Below are positions 10,672-24,265 of a stretch of 64,000 nt of DNA, piece by piece. The translations under genes were made by a program, and so were the position numbers. The stretch is taken from the NCBI RefSeq assembly GCF_008086545.1, contig NZ_CP043026.1, positions 620,001 to 684,000 on the forward strand. The letters run 5' to 3'. Positions within the stretch are counted from its first letter, which is position 1. The number at the start of each line of letters is the position of its first letter. A model generated the notes under the pieces. It did no database searches and was not told the DNA's origin. It was given only the letters and a program-made list of their open reading frames with translations. The stretch comes from Spiroplasma chinense (GTDB taxonomy: Bacteria; Bacillota_I; Bacilli_A; Mycoplasmatales; Mycoplasmataceae).

Positions 10672-12378
10672 ATGGAACCATTAAAAGATGAAAATCAAGA
10701 ACTAGATAGTCAGGAAATAACAATTGATGAGTTCCACTCCAAAGAAGAACAAAAAGCAATGAAGAAGGTTGCAAGAACTTTAATTAAAAATGAAGGTAAT
10801 GGACAAATTGACCTTTCTCACATAGAAAATAAAATTATGTCTAGAAGAGAACAAATTCTTTTAGTTCAAACTTATTTTAAAACTAAATTCTTCAAAGATT
10901 TAGCGATGCTTGCATTAGCTGCTTTGATCATGACAATATCATTTGACTACTTTATTTCATCAACTGGAAGAACTGGACTATTTCCTGCTGGGTTAGGTTC
11001 TGTTGCTCGTTTTCTAGCGATTCTAACATTTAATGATGATGTTTCAAAACAATCATCTTTCTACTTTATTTATTACTTTTTAATGAATTTACCTTTATTT
11101 GTTTTTGGATATATTAAATTGGGTAAAAAATTTACATATACCACTTTATTATTTATTGGTCTGCAAATTGCGTTTGACCAGATTTTACAATTAATTCCTT
11201 TTATTAATCCAACTTCATTTCACGTAATTGTAAATTACCAATTATTACAAGAAATTGGAAATTCTTGAAATTCTGGTATTTGATTATTTATTTTTGCAGC
11301 CCTTGGAGGGGTATTATTAGGGGTTGCATACTCTATAACTTATAAAATTGGTTCTTCAACAGGGGGTTCTGATTTTTTGACCATGTATTTTTCAAATAAA
11401 AAAAATACACCAATTGGTAACATAAACAGAAATGTTAATTTTTGTATTTTAGGAGTTGTAATTATTTTAAATACAGCAATTTTACCAATGGATATGATAA
11501 ATGCTGACATTAAAATTAATGCTTTAAGTAATTTAGGATGAGAAAATGCTTTAAGCGATGGAACCATTGATAAAATGATCGATTTTGCAGTTAATCCTGC
11601 AAACAGAGTAGCTGTAATTGATGGTCAAATAAGTCCTGAATTCATTTTTAATCTTGGTTTAGATTCAGATGTAGTAACTCCAGAAAACTTAGCTGAAAAT
11701 ATTAAAAATATTTTCACAAAAGATGGGGCAAATCCAAGTTACCAATATAATTATTTAATTGAAATATTAACAAAAAAAGGGTTTGGAAATGAAATGTCAG
11801 GAGTTTCTGCTCTTAAAGTTAAAGTAATGTTTATGTTTGGACCAAGTTTATTTGCATCAATTGTTTTAGTTCTTTGTGTTTCTATGACAACAAATGCACT
11901 ATATCCAAAATACAAAATTAGAACATTTTTGATTACAACAAACAGTCCAAAAGAAATGAACAAAACTTTATTGGATAAAGGATATCAAAATGATATTGTT
12001 TCTTGAGATGGAACTAACAGAATTAATAGAAACTACTTACACAGAAGTGTAATAATGGTTTCTATGTCTGTTATGAACTGGGATTTAATAGAAAAAGAAA
12101 TATTCTTAGCAGATCCTCATGCAAAAATAAATGTTTTAAAAACTAAAGCTGTAAAAGGAATCTTTAACTATGAAATTAAAAAGAATGATGAAAGAGATAT
12201 CATTCATAGACAAGTTGAAAGAGACGAAGTAGAGCTTGAAAAAATCAGACAAATTGCAATTGTTAAATATAATAAAGAAAATGAAAAGATTAACAAGAAA
12301 AGAAGTAAAAAAACTAAAAAGATTAGTAAAATTACAAATAAGATTGTTGGAAAAGATAATGATAAAAAAATACAATAA
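10672..12378 (+). CDS. YitT-family membrane protein
   Basis: A 568-residue polytopic protein. A charged cytosolic N-terminus (1-70) leads to YitT-like membrane segments (DUF161-type, about 71-330) with GGVLLGVAYSITYKIGSSTG, which resembles the family's glycine-rich signature. An extracytoplasmic insertion of about 110 residues follows, then a last membrane segment (FMFGPSLFASIVLVLCVSM). A cytosolic DUF2179-like domain (about 415-505) and a very basic tail end the protein. Family members are usually near 280 residues, so this one is expanded at both ends and in the middle. The function of YitT proteins is unproven. The ATG follows CGGAGA. Confidence 0.75.
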
Positions 12379-12402
12379 ATTAAGATTTATTGTATTTTTT
12401 TT
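12369..12402 (+). terminator. Intrinsic terminator overlapping a stop codon
   Basis: AATACAATAAAT / ATTTATTGTATT, perfect 12-bp stem with a 4-base loop, then T run. The stop codon of the YitT gene lies inside the left arm. Confidence 0.85.
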
Positions 12403-12428
12403 GTATAATAAATTGGTATGGTGATTAT

Positions 12429-12704
12429 ATGAGAGAACAGTACTTGTTAGAGGTTGTAAGCAAGATGTTAGACTTAAAACTAACAGAAATTAGGCAACAA
12501 ATTAAAAATGTAACAATATATGACTTGTATAATTACGTAAAAAATATTATATTAAAGAATAATAAGATTAGGGATGTTAATGATGCTTCTTTTTACATAA
12601 TGAACATAAAAGTAAATAAGCTATTTGAATATTTAAATGTCGAAACAATTATGGACAATTCAAATACAATAGAGATGGATTTAAAAATAATATTAGAGGG
12701 ATAA
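12429..12704 (+). CDS. ComN-like post-transcriptional regulator
   Basis: A 91-residue soluble protein. The stretch VTIYDLYNYVKNIILKNNKI followed by a conserved FEYLNVETI matches my memory of the post-transcriptional regulator (ComN) family. Members of that family lie next to secDF in many Firmicutes, and here the stop codon touches the secDF start region. A TATAAT (12404-12409) just upstream would start this operon. The ATG at 12429 was chosen because the in-frame upstream ATG at 12390 lies inside the preceding terminator. In Bacillus, ComN helps place comE mRNA; a role in this bacterium is unknown. Confidence 0.55.
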   Translation: MREQYLLEVVSKMLDLKLTEIRQQIKNVTIYDLYNYVKNIILKNNKIRDVNDASFYIMNIKVNKLFEYLNVETIMDNSNTIEMDLKIILEG

Positions 12705-15700
12705 GTGATTGTGATGAACAACCGCAAAAAATTAAAATTTAAAAAGAAACTTGCATTCAGTATAATGACAATATTTATTATATTGTCTTCATTGATTGTA
12801 GGAATTTTCTTTTCAACTCAACATTTTAGCGAAAATTATAAATTAGGAAGTGACTTTAAAGGATATTACTCAGCATTAGTAGCTGTTGATAATGCCAATG
12901 AAGAAACAAATAACGACGGACAACCAAATGGTAATGCAAAAACTGCTGCAAAAGTTTTAGAACAACGTTTGAACCCAATGGGTACAAACCAAATTCTTAT
13001 TGAAACTGCTGGATTAAACTATTTAAAAGTTTTATCACCAGTTGATGCTTATGATAGCGAAACAACTTTCCAGAACCAGATCCAAAGAAATGGTGGAGCT
13101 ATTTTATTAGATAGTGAATTTGCCGACTTACAATTTAGCGGTTCAGAAAGAAAAGGAATTAATGATTACTTTACATCAGCTAGTGCAACATCAGTTGCAA
13201 CTTCTGGAGGTAAAAATCCAGCAATTTCATTCGAATTAAATGGAACTGAGTTTTCAAGTTTAATCTCATCAGAAGATAGCAATGGAGCTCAAACAAGTCC
13301 TCAAATGTCAATTATGATTGACGCTGACGGACTTTATAATGATGTTAGAAACTGATATTTACTAGTTGATAAAGATACTGAAGCTGAAAGAATAGAATCA
13401 TACTACGATACTATAATCAGTCCTTTGGTTTCAAAATACAACAACAGCAGTACAGAAGCAGCTGTAAAAAATGTTTTAAATGACATGTTTACAGGTAGAT
13501 ATGAATCAAGAAGTACTGGGGCAAATACTTTCTATAGTTATATAAACCTATTAACTATGTCAGCTGATAGAAGTACTTGAATTGCTAATTTTACAGATTA
13601 CGTTTCAAAAGGTTTTGAATATTTATCAAGCACTTCTAAATATGTATATGACCCTAATGCAAAAACAGAAGATTTTGCTGAAGGTGGAAAATATGCAGAT
13701 GATATTTTCGGATACAATGGAACTGCATTGGCAACTGTTAATTTAGGAAATATTAAAGATGTATTCTCAAATGTTAATAAAACAATGTTAAATTCTATTT
13801 TTATTACTGATTCAATTACTAATCAATTGAATGTGAATGCAACAATTGAAAATGATTCAAAATTCATGACAAACAAATTTAAAAGTTATTTCTTACTTTT
13901 AAATAGCGCAGTAAGTTCTCAAAAAACACAAGGTTCAGCTGCATACATTAATGGAGATAAATTCTTTATTGAATTTGCAACTCAACCTGAATCAAGAGCA
14001 AGAGTTGGAGCTGCTGTATTTAATGCATCAACTCAGGGATACATATTTACAGTAAATAGTGTTTCAACTTTAAACCCTACAATCAACTCTGTAATGCTAT
14101 CTACAGCGCTTATATTTATGGGAATTGTATTATTGGCACTAATTGTCTATGTTCTGTTTATGTACAGACTTCTAGGGCTATTTATGATCATTGTGATGTT
14201 GGCAATCTCAATGCTGACATTAATGTCAACAACATGATTTGGACTAACACTTGGACCAGAAGCAATTATTGGAACAATTATTATTGTTGCAATTAACCTA
14301 GAATTATTCTCAATGATCTTTGAAAATCTTAAATTTAACTTGTATGCAAAACAGAGAAATATTAAAACTAGTTTTAATATTTCAATGAAAGAAAACATAG
14401 CTCTGTCAATTGACGTATTAATTGCGTTAATTGTTCCAGCAATTTGTTTATTCTGAATTACTTCAAATGCAATTCAATCATTCTCAATTATTATTTTAAT
14501 GGGAGTTTTATTCTCAATTACTATTGGAGTTTTAGTTGGATTTATATTAAATAAACTAACTATTTCTACAAATGTTTTCAACAATAGAAGTTGATTGGTA
14601 GCATTAAATACTGATTTTGCAAACCAAGGAAACCCATTGTTAAATTTCAAAATTAGAAATTTAAAAAATAAAATTGAAAAATTAGAAAAAAAAGCAGAGG
14701 CAAAAGATAAAATTTTATCTTTAAAAGAACAACTTAAATTATTAAATGAAAAATTAGAAATAATAAACAAAAAAATTGAGGAAAATCCTTCAAAAGTAGC
14801 AAACAAGGCTAAAAATAAAACTTTAGCAAAAATAGCAAAAGTTGAGAAAAAAATAGCAAAAGTTGAAGCAACAAAAAAACAAGTTAAAATAGAAAAAAAA
14901 GCAGAAGTAAAAGATAAAATTTTACCTCTAAAAGAGAAACTTAAAAAATTAAATGAAAAATTAGAAATCAGAAATAAAAGAGCAGATGAAAAATTTGCAA
15001 AAGCTACAAGTAAATCAAAAGAAAAAATTTTAGCAAAAATAGCAAAAGTTGAGAAAAAAATAGCAAAACTTGATGCAACTAAAAAACAAGTTAAAATTGT
15101 TAAGTTAGAATTAAAAATAGCTGACTATAACTATATTCTTGGAGATAACACACAACAAATCATTGAAAATGAAAGTGAAATTGTTTTAAGTACTCAAGAT
15201 AAAGTTAAAGTTAAAGCTTATGAAAAAACAATTAAAAATGGATCAAAAATTATGGCAGTTGTTCTTATGGCAATTACTATAGTTGCTGCAACCATTGGGG
15301 CAGTATTTGGACCAAAATATGATTCATCATTTGGTAATAGAACAGAATATACACTTTGAGGTACAAAAATTGAAAAAATGTACTCAGGTATTGAAAACTC
15401 TGTAGAAGATCCTAAGGTTGATGCAGATTTTAGAGCGTTAGTTGCAAAAGAAGTTATTATAAGCAATGATGATACTGACTTTAACATGAACAGAGCTGTT
15501 GCAAATTACTTCTCATTATTATTAGATAGACCTGAAGTTGTAAATCAAATTATTGGTCCAGTTACTAATATTGAATACAAAGCACATAAATTCACAGTCT
15601 CATTTGGTAACAATTTCTCATTCAGTAACTCGTCTACAAATAATGATGAAAGTGAAATTGGTTGAATTAACTTATCTGTTATGACAACATCTGGATTCCA

Positions 15701-16658
15701 AAGTAGAGCAATAAAATCTATTTTCAATAGAATTGGAAATATTGCAATCAGTGATACTGGGGCTGGTGGTGACTTTAATAACCAAAATGAAGGATTTATT
15801 TCAAAAAGAATTAGAACTTACTCATTAAGAATATTGGTTATTCAATCAGCTTATGCATTACTTGCAATTGTGTTAGCATTAATTGTTTACATCTTAATTA
15901 GATTCAAATGAACATACTATATTGCTATGGTAGTTGGTATTGCATTAGCACCAGCAGTTACACTTGCAATTGCAGTTGGTTTACAATTCCCAATTGGAGT
16001 AAATACATTAATTGCACTAGCAGCAATTATGATCTTTATGTGTATTTCTCTGTTTATGGTATTTGGTAAAGCAAGAGCATTAATATCTACAAAAGATGAA
16101 AAAAGTATGATGAATTTCTTTAAAGAAGAAATTCAATACTCATTTGTAATCAAAGATGAAAAGAAAAAAATCAAAGATAAATTATTCTTAGATAAATCTG
16201 ATTTAAAATTAAAATTAAAAAATAAAGAATTAACTAAAGAAGAAGTTAAAGCATTAAAAGTTGAATTTAGAAAACTTAAACATGCAGAATGAACTAAGTT
16301 TAGAGATGTTAAAAAAGAAAATAAAATCAAAATTAACAGAGTTTCAAAACAAAATAACTACTTAAAAGAAGTTATGGTTCAAACATTTAAATATGGAGCT
16401 ATACGTACAATAATGTCTTCAATTTTATATGTAACTGTTTCAATATTATTGGCAGTTACATTAACACCGATCGCAACTTTTGGAGTAAGTATTGCAATTG
16501 GAGTTGTGCTAACTAACTTTATAATTCTATTCATTTGTTTACCAGTTTGAATTTACTTAGAACAAATAAGAATTAGAAACTACTTGACAAGAAAACGTTT
16601 CATCAATAACTTAAAAGTTTCTGGTGAAGAACAAATTATCGAAGGTGTAAATGATTAA
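12705..16658 (+). CDS. secDF: Fused protein translocase subunit SecDF, enlarged
   Basis: A 1317-residue fusion of SecD and SecF, far longer than the ~740 residues of Bacillus SecDF. Order: first membrane segment (about 15-38); SecD extracytoplasmic part with LGSDFKGYYSALVAV and KVLEQRLNPMG; membrane cluster (about 460-625); a cytosolic lysine/glutamate coiled coil (about 645-815) containing a 69-residue duplication; SecF first segment (about 845-865); SecF extracytoplasmic part; then membrane segments split by a second charged loop of about 95 residues (1127-1222). SecDF uses the proton-motive force to help SecYEG export. The start could also be GTG 12711 or ATG 12714; GTG 12705 has the closest Shine-Dalgarno (AGAGGG). 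Confidence 0.88.
14688..15101 (+). repeat. 207-bp tandem duplication inside secDF
   Basis: Two in-frame copies, 207 bp (69 codons) apart, each encode a segment that runs KKAE-KDKIL-LKE-LK-LNEKLEI and ends IAKVEKKIAK-ATKKQVKI. The copies have diverged slightly, so the duplication is not brand new. Confidence 0.8.
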
Positions 16659-16680
16659 TATCTAGAATGGAAATAAAGCA

Positions 16681-17193
16681 ATGGATTTAAAAAAATATAT
16701 TTTAGACGTAGAAAACTTCCCAATTGATGGAGTAGTTTTCAAAGATATAACACCATTATTAAACAATGTAGAAGCCTTTAAATACACTGTTGATAAAATG
16801 GTAGAGTACGTTAAAGAAAAAGGTGCTGACGTAATTGTTGCACCAGAAGCTAGAGGGTTCCTATTTGCAAGTGCTGTTGCATATGCTGCAGGATGTAGAT
16901 TTGTATTGGTAAGAAAACCTGGAAAACTTCCAAGAGAAGTGAAAGACGTTGAATATGAATTGGAATATGGTAAAGGTCACATCCAAATTCATAAAGATGA
17001 CTTAAAAAAAGGAGATAAAGTTGTTATTGTTGATGATGTTTTGGCAACTGGAGGAACTATGAAAGCTATTGTTGAATTAGTTCAAGATGACCAAGCATCA
17101 GTTAACGGAATTGTATTTTTAGCAGATTTATCATTCTTACATGATCCAGAATTATTTAGCGAATATGATTCAAAAAGCTTAATTACTTATTAA
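16681..17193 (+). CDS. apt: Adenine phosphoribosyltransferase
   Basis: A 170-residue enzyme that joins adenine to PRPP to make AMP, a key step of purine salvage in bacteria that cannot make purines. The PRPP-binding loop VVIVDDVLATGGT is at residues 114-126. The APEARGFLFASAVAYAAG and RKPGKLP segments typical of Apt are present. Length is normal for the family. It starts 22 bases after the secDF stop with only a weak Shine-Dalgarno, so it is probably read from the secDF transcript. A terminator follows directly. Confidence 0.95.
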   Translation: MDLKKYILDVENFPIDGVVFKDITPLLNNVEAFKYTVDKMVEYVKEKGADVIVAPEARGFLFASAVAYAAGCRFVLVRKPGKLPREVKDVEYELEYGKGHIQIHKDDLKKGDKVVIVDDVLATGGTMKAIVELVQDDQASVNGIVFLADLSFLHDPELFSEYDSKSLITY

Positions 17194-17195
17194 TT

Positions 17196-17226
17196 AAATG
17201 AAGGTTTTATACCTTCATTTTTTTTG
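17196..17226 (+). terminator. Intrinsic terminator of the secDF-apt transcript
   Basis: AATGAAGG / CCTTCATT with a 7-base loop and eight T. Confidence 0.9.
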
Positions 17227-17390
17227 ACCAAAATTTTTTTAAAAAAATAACAGAAATAATTACCATAAAAAGGGGATTATTTTTCTATCACACTATTAGT
17301 TTGTGGAAAAAAATAATTAATGAATATATAATCAATTTATAAATTTAGATAAGTATTTTTTTTGGGTTTTTATAAGAATTGGGGTGTCAA

Positions 17391-20300
17391 ATGAAATTAA
17401 TGTTGAAATTTTTTGCTGTGTCTAGTCTTTTTGCTTCCCCAATAAGTTATGTAGCAGCTTGCGGTAAAAAAGCACCTCAAGAATTAGTTGGATTGACAAC
17501 AATTAAAAATCAAATCAAAGAAAAACTAAGTAGAACAAAATTTGAGAGCGTCGAAGATTTAGTAAATGATCTAAATAACGAAGGTTCTCTTGTAGAAAAT
17601 CAAATAATTGGTCTTGTAATTGGTGAAGAAAAAAATCCTGAACCAAAAAATTATTATGATTTACTTTATTTAAGAGCTGAGGTTACAAAAAACACAAATG
17701 ATCATGTAACAATCTTTTATAAAGTAGTAGATTTTGATTACAATGATGGTGTAAAAATGATTTGAGGAGAAGAAAAATCAATAAGTTTTGAAGTTGATTT
17801 ATTTGGAGAAACAAAACAACCTTATATTGTAAAACCCGAAGATCAAGAAATTGATGCAACTAAATCAATATCTTTAGATATTCAAGTAAATAATAAAACT
17901 GAAGGAAAAGCAATTGTTGCAAAATCCAATGATTCAAGTATTGCACAAGTATCATCTAATGGTAATCAAATTACTATTAAAGGTATTAAAGAAGGTCAAA
18001 CAACAATTACTTTAGATTATGAATATGCAAAACAAGTTGAATTTAAAGTAAAAGTTAATGCTTTAGTTCCAATAATTGAACCAATAGTTGGTTTTGATAT
18101 GTATGAAAATGAAACTAAACAAGTGGAAGTAAATATTACAAATCCAATCGGTTCTGAATTAAAAGCAAGTTCTGAAGTAACAACAGTTGTTGGAGTTGAA
18201 GTGAGTGGACAAAGACTTACTTTCAAAGCCAATGGAATTGGTGAATCAAAAATTACATTAGTTTATGCTGGAGCTAAAAATGTAACTTTCACAGTAAAAG
18301 TTAAAGAAAAAGTTGTAGATCCAGTTATTATTTCACCAGGAAACCAAGAAGTTAAAGTTGGAAATAAAATAACTAAAACTATTACTATTCAAAATCCAAC
18401 ATCAGCTCAATTACAAGCTGATGAAGTAAATGGAAATGGTGCAGTAAAAGTATCGGTTAGTGGAAATGATATAACTATTGAAGGGTTAAGTGCAGGGACT
18501 TCAACAGTAAACTTGTCATATACTGGAGCAAATACTGTTTCTTTCATGGTGACAATTTTACCAAAAGACCCAGTTATAAATCCCATAAATGATATAACTA
18601 TTGAAAAAGGTACAACAAGAGAGGTTTCTGTTGTAATTCAAAATGAAGTTTCAGGTTCAACATTAAATGCAACTTCAAGTGATCCAAATATTGTGGAAAT
18701 TGCAGGAGTTAGTGGAAATAAAGTAATTTTAAATGCTAAAGAGGTTGGTGAAGTTACAATTACTTTAAGTTATCCAAATGCAAGTGATGTTACATTTAAA
18801 GTAACAGTGTCTGAACAACCACCAGTTGTTGTGCCACCAGTAATTAATAAACCAAACGATATTGCTATAAAAGTTGGGCAACCTGATGAAATTATGAATG
18901 TTTCTATTGATAATAAAGTTGATGGAGTTCAATTAAATGCAAAATCAGATAATGATGCAATTGCTACAGTAAATGTTAACGGAGATAACTTAACAATTCA
19001 TGCTGTAAACAAAGGAATGGCAAAAATCACTTTAACTTATAACGGTGCAGAATCAAAAACATTCAATGTAAATGTATTACCAAAAGACCCAATAATCGAT
19101 CAAGTTGAAGATATTTCATTGGTTGAAGGAGAAGAAAAAGAAATAACTATTAATATTCAAAATCCAATCGATGGTCAAAAAATAGTTTCATCTACCTCAA
19201 TGAGTCTGGTAGCTACTGTAAATGCAAGTGATAATGTTGTTACGATTAAAGCTGTTAAAGTAGGTGTTGCAAAAATAACTATTGGTTACTCTGATGCAAC
19301 AGATATGTCATTTAATGTTACAGTTATTGAAAAAGAAACAGAAGTAATTCCTCCAAGTTTAACAAAACCTGACAAGGTTTCTGTAGAAGTTGGACAATCA
19401 GTTTCAGTTGAAATTAAAATTAATAATCCTATTGAAGGACAAAGTATTTTTGCAACTCCAAAAGATAACACTATTGCAAATGTGAGTGCTAGGGATAATA
19501 AGATTGATGTAACTGGAGTTAAAGAAGGAACAACAACAATTAAAGTTGATTATGAAAATGCAGAATCAATAGAATTTGAAGTTGAAGTTTTACCTGAAAA
19601 AATTGAAGATCCTGTAATTACTGCTCCAAAAAATATTTCTCTTCAAACAGATGAAGAACAAACTGTTAAAATTGAAGTAAAAAATCCAATTGATGGTGAA
19701 AAAATTTCAATAAATAATAAAAACTCAGATATTGCAGAAACTACTTTGATTAATGATTTTGAATTTACTGTTAAAGGGATTTCTGTAGGAAGTACAACAC
19801 TAGTTGTGAGTTATAAAAATGCACAAAGTGTAGAAATTAAAATAGTTATTACAGAAGAACCAATTATAAAACCAATTATAAAACCAGTTGAAGATATAGC
19901 AATTACTGAGGGAGAATCAACTTTTGTTAAACTGGAAATTGAAAATAAAAATGATAAATTTAATGTTGAAATTGATAATTCAAATAGTGAAATTGCCGAA
20001 GTTAAACCTACTGGTGAAACTTTAGATGTAAAAGCATTAAAAGTTGGAACAACTGAAGTGACTATTTCATATGGAATAGCAGATACAGTTAAATTTAAAA
20101 TAACAGTTGATGAAGATAATCATGAACCAAAAATTGTTATGTTAGATACTTATTACATGGTAAAAGGTGATGAAACAAAAGGGGTTATTGATATAAGAAA
20201 TCCAAAAACTGATGCTAAATTGGAGGCTGAAAGCAATTCTACAAATGTTGAAGTAAAAGAAACTTCAGAAAATACAATAACATTAAAAGCTATTGAAGAA

Positions 20301-20720
20301 ACTGAAGAACCTGCAGTTATTACAATTAACTATGTTAAAGGAGATGAAATTTACGATTCAGTTGAAATAAACTTGATCGTAGAAAAAGAACTCTTTAAAG
20401 GTGAAGTAAATGTTATTGATGGTGAAAAATGAAGTGTAAAAGTAACTGAAGGTGAAAACTACGAGATTAAATTCAAAATAGCCAAACCTTTATTTGGTAG
20501 AGAAGTTAAAGTTAAAGTATTCACTTGAAATGATAGTGAAAACATTGATGATTTAGCTTCGGTTGAGGTTAGAAATGGAGTTTTAGTTTTAAAAACTAGA
20601 GTAACTGGAAAAACCGGAATTAATGTTGTTTTAAGATGATATTATGACGAAGATTTAGATGAAAATATTATTGAAGATATAGGAATTGAAATCAAAAGTA
20701 AAACTGAAGAACAATCATAA
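17391..20720 (+). CDS. Giant Ig-like (Big_2-type) repeat lipoprotein
   Basis: A 1109-residue surface lipoprotein. The signal ends VAAC with Cys at 24. A unique domain (about 25-145) is followed by ten or eleven repeats of about 84 residues. Each repeat opens with P-.-I-.-DI and V-.-G-, carries INNPI-G or IQNPI-G, and closes with T-TI-L-Y-.-A followed by a V-F-V-V strand. This is the pattern of bacterial Ig-like group 2 domains, found in adhesins such as intimin. Attachment to host tissue is the likely role (inference). The ATG at 17391 is preceded by GGGGTG; an upstream TTG in frame was rejected. A single gene between terminators, with 165 bases upstream and no clear promoter. Confidence 0.85.
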
Positions 20721-20746
20721 AATAGAGTATTTACTCTATTTTTTTA
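20720..20746 (+). terminator. Intrinsic terminator
   Basis: AAATAGAGTA / TACTCTATTT hairpin, then T run. Confidence 0.85.
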
Positions 20747-20753
20747 TCTTGCC

Positions 20754-20782
20754 TTAGTTTTACCTATATTTTTTGTTAAAAT
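20754..20782 (+). promoter_or_regulatory. Probable guaAB promoter
   Basis: A -35-like TTAGTT (20754-20759), 17-base spacer, and -10 TAAAAT (20777-20782) preceded by an extended TGt element. The guaA ATG is 36 bases on. No purine riboswitch pattern was found in the short leader. Confidence 0.5.
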
Positions 20783-20817
20783 AAGACAATAAATATAATT
20801 ATGGAGATAAAAAAAAC

Positions 20818-22359
20818 ATGAAAAAAGCACAAGTTTTGATATTGGACTATGGAAGCCAATATACTCAGTTACTCTCTAGAAAAGTGAGAGAACTCAATAT
20901 TTACAATGAAGTTTTAAGTTTTGAAACAACTGCAGAAGAACTTAAAGAATATAAAGATTTAAAAGGAATTATATTATCTGGTGGACCTTCAAGTGTATAT
21001 GAAGAAGATTCATATGGAATTGACCAGGAAATATTTAACTTAAATGTTCCTATTTTAGGAGTTTGTTATGGAATGCAACTTATTGCTGAAAAATTTGGTG
21101 GTAAGGTTGAAAATGCTGATGCAAAAGAATTTGGAAAAGCACAATTACATTTTGATAACTTTGAAAATAAATTATTTGAAGGATTAAATGATCATAAAAA
21201 TGTATGAATGAGCCATGCAGACCATTTAACCAAAATTCCAAATGGTTTTATTCAATTAGCACACTCAGATTCATCAATTGCAGCTATTGCAAATATTGAA
21301 AGAGAAATTTATGCTATTCAATTTCACGCAGAAGTTACTCACAGTGAAGAGGGTATGCAAATGTTACAAAATTTTGTTTTCAAAATTTGTAACGCACAAA
21401 AAGATTGAAATATGAATAGTTTTATCGAACATCAAGTTGAAGAAATTAAAAATATTGTAAAAAATGAAGAAGTTATTTTAGGGTTAAGTGGTGGAGTTGA
21501 CTCTAGTGTCGCTGCTGCCTTAATTTCAAAAGCTATAGGTAAACAATTAACTTGTATCTTTGTAGATACAGGTTTATTAAGAAAAAATGAAGCAAAAAAA
21601 GTAATGGAAAATTACACTAAGTTATTTGATTTAAATATTAAATTAATAGATGCTTCACAAAGATTTTACTCAGCTTTAAAAGGTATCAGTGAACCTGAAG
21701 AAAAAAGAAAAATTATTGGTAGAGAATTTGTTAATGTCTTTAATGATGAGGCTAGAAAAATGCAAAAAGCTAAATTTTTAGCTCAAGGAACAATTTATCC
21801 TGATGTAATTGAATCTTCTTCAAAAGGACATAGTTCAAAAACAATTAAATCTCACCATAATGTTGGTGGATTACCAGAAGATTTAAAATTCGAACTTTTA
21901 GAACCATTGAGAACTTTATTTAAAGATGAGGTGAGAGAAGTTGGAAGAAAACTTGGTTTAGATAACTCAATAGTAAATAGACATCCATTCCCAGGTCCTG
22001 GGCTTGGTGTAAGAGTTATTGGAGAAGTTGAAAAAGAAAAAGCAGATATCTTAAGAGAAGTTGATGATATTTTTATAACAAAATTAGAACAACATAATCT
22101 TTATGATAAAGTAAGTCAAGCTTTTGCAACAATTTTACCTGTAAAAACAGTTGGAGTTATGGGTGATAATAGAACTTATGATTATGTAGTTGCTCTGAGA
22201 AGTGTAAATACTATAGACTTTATGACAGCAACTTCAACTCACTTACCATGAGAATTTTTAGATGAAGTTGTTAATGAAATTATTAATAAGGTAGAAGGTG
22301 TAAATAGAGTTGTATATGATATAACTTCAAAACCACCTGGAACAATTGAATGAGAATAG
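20818..22359 (+). CDS. guaA: GMP synthase (glutamine-hydrolysing)
   Basis: A 513-residue enzyme converting XMP, ATP and glutamine to GMP. The N-terminal class I glutamine amidotransferase has catalytic Cys83 in GVCYGMQL and His170/Glu172 in FHAE. The ATP-pyrophosphatase domain has the P-loop SGGVDS at 224-229, and the C-terminal dimerisation domain contains [16 protein letters not shown]. Length is normal. TGA is Trp at several points, including two residues before the end. Its TAG stop overlaps the Shine-Dalgarno of guaB, so the pair is an operon; together they turn IMP into GMP. Confidence 0.97.
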
Positions 22360-22371
22360 GAGATAAATATA

Positions 22372-23838
<1,467 letters not shown>

Positions 23839-23867
23839 AAATTTTATTATTTTGTAAAACTAGTTTT

Positions 23868-23908
23868 AATAACCATGTTAATTGTATTAATATGGTTATT
23901 TTTTTTAT
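23868..23908 (+). terminator. Intrinsic terminator of guaAB
   Basis: A 15-bp stem (23868-23882 with 23886-23900, one G-T pair) and eight T. A TATAAT follows at once (23908-23913) and may start the next small gene. Confidence 0.85.
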
Positions 23909-23959
23909 ATAATTTTTAAGGCAAGGAGAAATTGTGTTTTTATAAAACATAAAAAAATT

Positions 23960-24223
23960 ATGTATTGAGAAAGTGAATTTGAACAAATCATGGCAAGTGA
24001 TTACTTTAATTTTCAAAAAGAATCTGAGTCGGCAAAAATAATATGAGATGCAATAAAATATGAACTTGAATTTAATATGTTAAAGGAAAATATTAATAGT
24101 AAAGAAGATATTGTAAACCAACTATTAGGTGTTAAAAATAGATTGGTAAAAAGTGTCTTTTCTTCAGAGGAAGTTGAAGAATTAAGTTTTCAAATAGATC
24201 ATGTCATTAAAAATCTAAAATAA
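23960..24223 (+). CDS. Small hypothetical protein with a broken or frameshifted start
   Basis: From the first in-frame ATG the protein has 87 residues (two TGA Trp), is charged and helical, and ends DHVIKNLK. That ATG has no nearby ribosome binding site. The good Shine-Dalgarno AAGGAG (23923-23928) is instead placed for the GTG at 23934, which reads GTG TTT TTA TAA and stops. A -1 shift on the T5 run at 23937-23941, or one extra T there, would open GTG into this frame and add FFIKHKKI upstream of Met. So the real start is probably 23934, with a frame change. Function unknown; terminators on both sides. Confidence 0.6.
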
Positions 24224-24248
24224 TTCAAAACTTTTGAATTATTTTTTA
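24219..24248 (+). terminator. Intrinsic terminator
   Basis: AATAATTCAAAA c TTTTGAATTATT followed by T; overlaps the stop codon. Confidence 0.8.
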
Positions 24249-24265
24249 TTTTTCTTTAAATTTTA

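Noticed and set aside
14595-15359. Separate gene encoding a coiled-coil protein inside secDF
   Set aside because: It is in frame with secDF, bounded only by TGA codons that mean Trp here, and continuous with SecD and SecF on both sides.
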